Source: Shinella fusca
GTDB taxonomy: Bacteria > Pseudomonadota > Alphaproteobacteria > Rhizobiales > Rhizobiaceae
Direction of reading: 5' to 3'
Assembly: GCF_014203155.1 (NCBI RefSeq)
Contig: NZ_JACHIK010000010.1
Location: 62,001 to 126,000 of the forward strand
DNA: 64,000 bases
Position numbers and translations under genes: made by a program. Positions within the stretch are counted from its first letter, which is position 1. Every line of letters begins with the position of its first letter. The notes under the pieces were generated by a model. That model saw nothing but the letters and a program-made list of their open reading frames with translations. It was not told where the DNA came from and did no database searches. Shown one piece after another: positions 63,361-64,000 of this stretch.

Positions 63361-63402
63361 ACAGCAAAATGATTTGTATTGCAATTCAAATCATTTTGCT
63401 GT
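63361..63402. promoter_or_regulatory. Near-perfect 42-bp palindrome, probable MarR operator
   Basis: ACAGCAAAATGATTTG (63361-63376) is repeated exactly in inverse at 63387-63402 (CAAATCATTTTGCTGT). The ten-base middle, TATTGCAATT, is itself palindromic except for one T-T pair, so 40 of 42 bases pair. It ends 11 bases before the MarR start and so covers its promoter. The size suggests two adjacent dimer sites or very tight autoregulation. Confidence 0.75.
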
Positions 63403-63413
63403 TTAACGGCTCC

Positions 63414-63887
63414 ATGAACACGAAACCATCATCGCCCCGCGCCCGCTTCGGCATCCGTTTCTCCCTGCTCGCCCGCCGCTGGCGGCGTGCGCTCGACGAG
63501 CGCCTTGCCGAGGCCGGCCTGTCGGACGCCACCTGGGCGCCGCTGATCCATCTTCAGGAAACCGGCGGCGGCGTGACGCAGAAGGAGCTTGCCGCGCTGG
63601 TCGGCATCGACGGCTCCAGCCTCGTGCGCCTGCTCGATATCCTCTGCCGGCAGGGGCTGGCCGAGCGGCGCGTCGACGAGAACGACAGCCGTGCCCGGCT
63701 GATCTTCCTCACCGAAGACGGCGAGAAGCGGGTCGCCGCGATCCGCCGGGAGCTGGCCAGGGGCGAGGAGGAGATGCTGGCCGATATTTCGGACGCCGAC
63801 ATCGCGGCCATGCTGCGGCATTTCGAGAAGATCGAGGAGCGCCTTGCCGCCATGCAGGTGCGCCGCCGCAAGGAGACGTCGAAATGA
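63414..63887 (+). CDS. MarR-family transcriptional regulator
   Basis: A 157-aa winged-helix repressor. The core 'GVTQKELAALVGIDGSSLVRLLDILCRQGLAERRVDENDSRARLIFLTEDG' (residues about 55-105) includes the recognition helix and the wing with the D-x-R-x-R motif. The ATG at 63414 gives 'MNTKPSSPRARFG'; the ORF is open upstream through the palindrome. SlyA-like. It overlaps the next gene by four bases (ATGA), so it probably regulates that gene and itself from the palindrome at 63361-63402. Confidence 0.9.
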   Translation: MNTKPSSPRARFGIRFSLLARRWRRALDERLAEAGLSDATWAPLIHLQETGGGVTQKELAALVGIDGSSLVRLLDILCRQGLAERRVDENDSRARLIFLTEDGEKRVAAIRRELARGEEEMLADISDADIAAMLRHFEKIEERLAAMQVRRRKETSK

Positions 63888-64000
63888 GCGCGCAGGGCCC
63901 ATCGAGCGCGGCATTTCCCGCCCGGCGGATCGACGCCGCGCGCCACCTGCTGCAGCCGCGGCAGTTCCGCGAAAGCATGGCGCTCTCGGCCCAGCAGGCC
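63884..64000 (+). CDS. Start of an unidentified protein coupled to marR (cut by window edge)
   Basis: Only 39 codons are visible: MSAQGPSSAAFPARRIDA and onwards to LSAQQA at the window edge. The ATG overlaps the marR stop, so it is translationally coupled. The visible part is a polar N-terminus before what could be a membrane domain. MarR/SlyA genes are often followed by efflux proteins such as FUSC or MFS transporters, but the visible part is not enough to assign a family. Confidence 0.5.
   Translation, partial: MSAQGPSSAAFPARRIDAARHLLQPRQFRESMALSAQQA

Overview
The window is GC-rich, densely coded DNA from an alphaproteobacterium, most likely a member of the Rhizobiaceae. The genus cannot be fixed from this stretch; Shinella, Ensifer and Rhizobium are all plausible. 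The evidence is the nosRZDFYLX gene order, a TGA-N9-TCA iron box, an FNR-type box, a MexF/BepG-like efflux pump and the abundance of solute transporters with dedicated regulators. No tRNA, rRNA, CRISPR array, insertion sequence, phage gene or replication origin was seen. Both ends of the window cut genes: a GntR regulator on the left and an unidentified gene after a MarR regulator on the right.

Left part (1-31.6 kb). A divergent GntR regulator faces an uronate operon: aldehyde dehydrogenase, a three-part sugar ABC transporter, kduI and a kdgF-like cupin. Next come a secreted small protein, a CPA1 Na+/H+ antiporter, an AraC regulator, a large classical autotransporter, a DoxX protein and a lipoprotein. 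A short-form dihydroxy-acid dehydratase and a CopD-like membrane protein then diverge from an NsrR-like repressor, with a good NsrR-type operator between them. After an MFS transporter there is a TetR-linked methyltransferase/SDR pair. A DeoR repressor then faces an inositol-phosphatase-family enzyme and an AfuCBA-like ABC transporter, probably for a phosphorylated solute. A run of small or metabolic genes follows: a hydroxynitrile-lyase-like cupin, a tudor-like protein, DUF488, a Cds1-like enzyme, and an oxalate/formate-type MFS carrier with a 41-residue small subunit.

Middle (31.6-50 kb). An RND efflux operon (pump, adaptor, and a hydrolase-fold protein lacking its catalytic serine) diverges from a LysR regulator. 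An AraC regulator precedes a TonB-dependent siderophore receptor; between them lie three phased direct repeats and a perfect iron-box palindrome. The complete nitrous oxide reductase cluster nosR-Z-D-F-Y-L-X follows, behind an FNR-type box.

Right part (50-64 kb). A LapG-like periplasmic cysteine protease converges on a type I secretion operon (tolC-like, LapB-like ABC, hlyD-like) that ends with a ribbon-helix-helix/PAS-like protein. Then come an L,D-transpeptidase, a degenerate GGDEF protein facing a canonical PAS-GGDEF diguanylate cyclase, lrgAB, an NCS1 permease, a glutathione S-transferase, and a MarR regulator behind a near-perfect 42-bp palindrome. The most interesting physiological suggestion is a denitrification/NO theme: nitrous oxide reductase plus a probable NsrR-controlled dehydratase, an iron-sulfur enzyme whose relatives are known NO targets.
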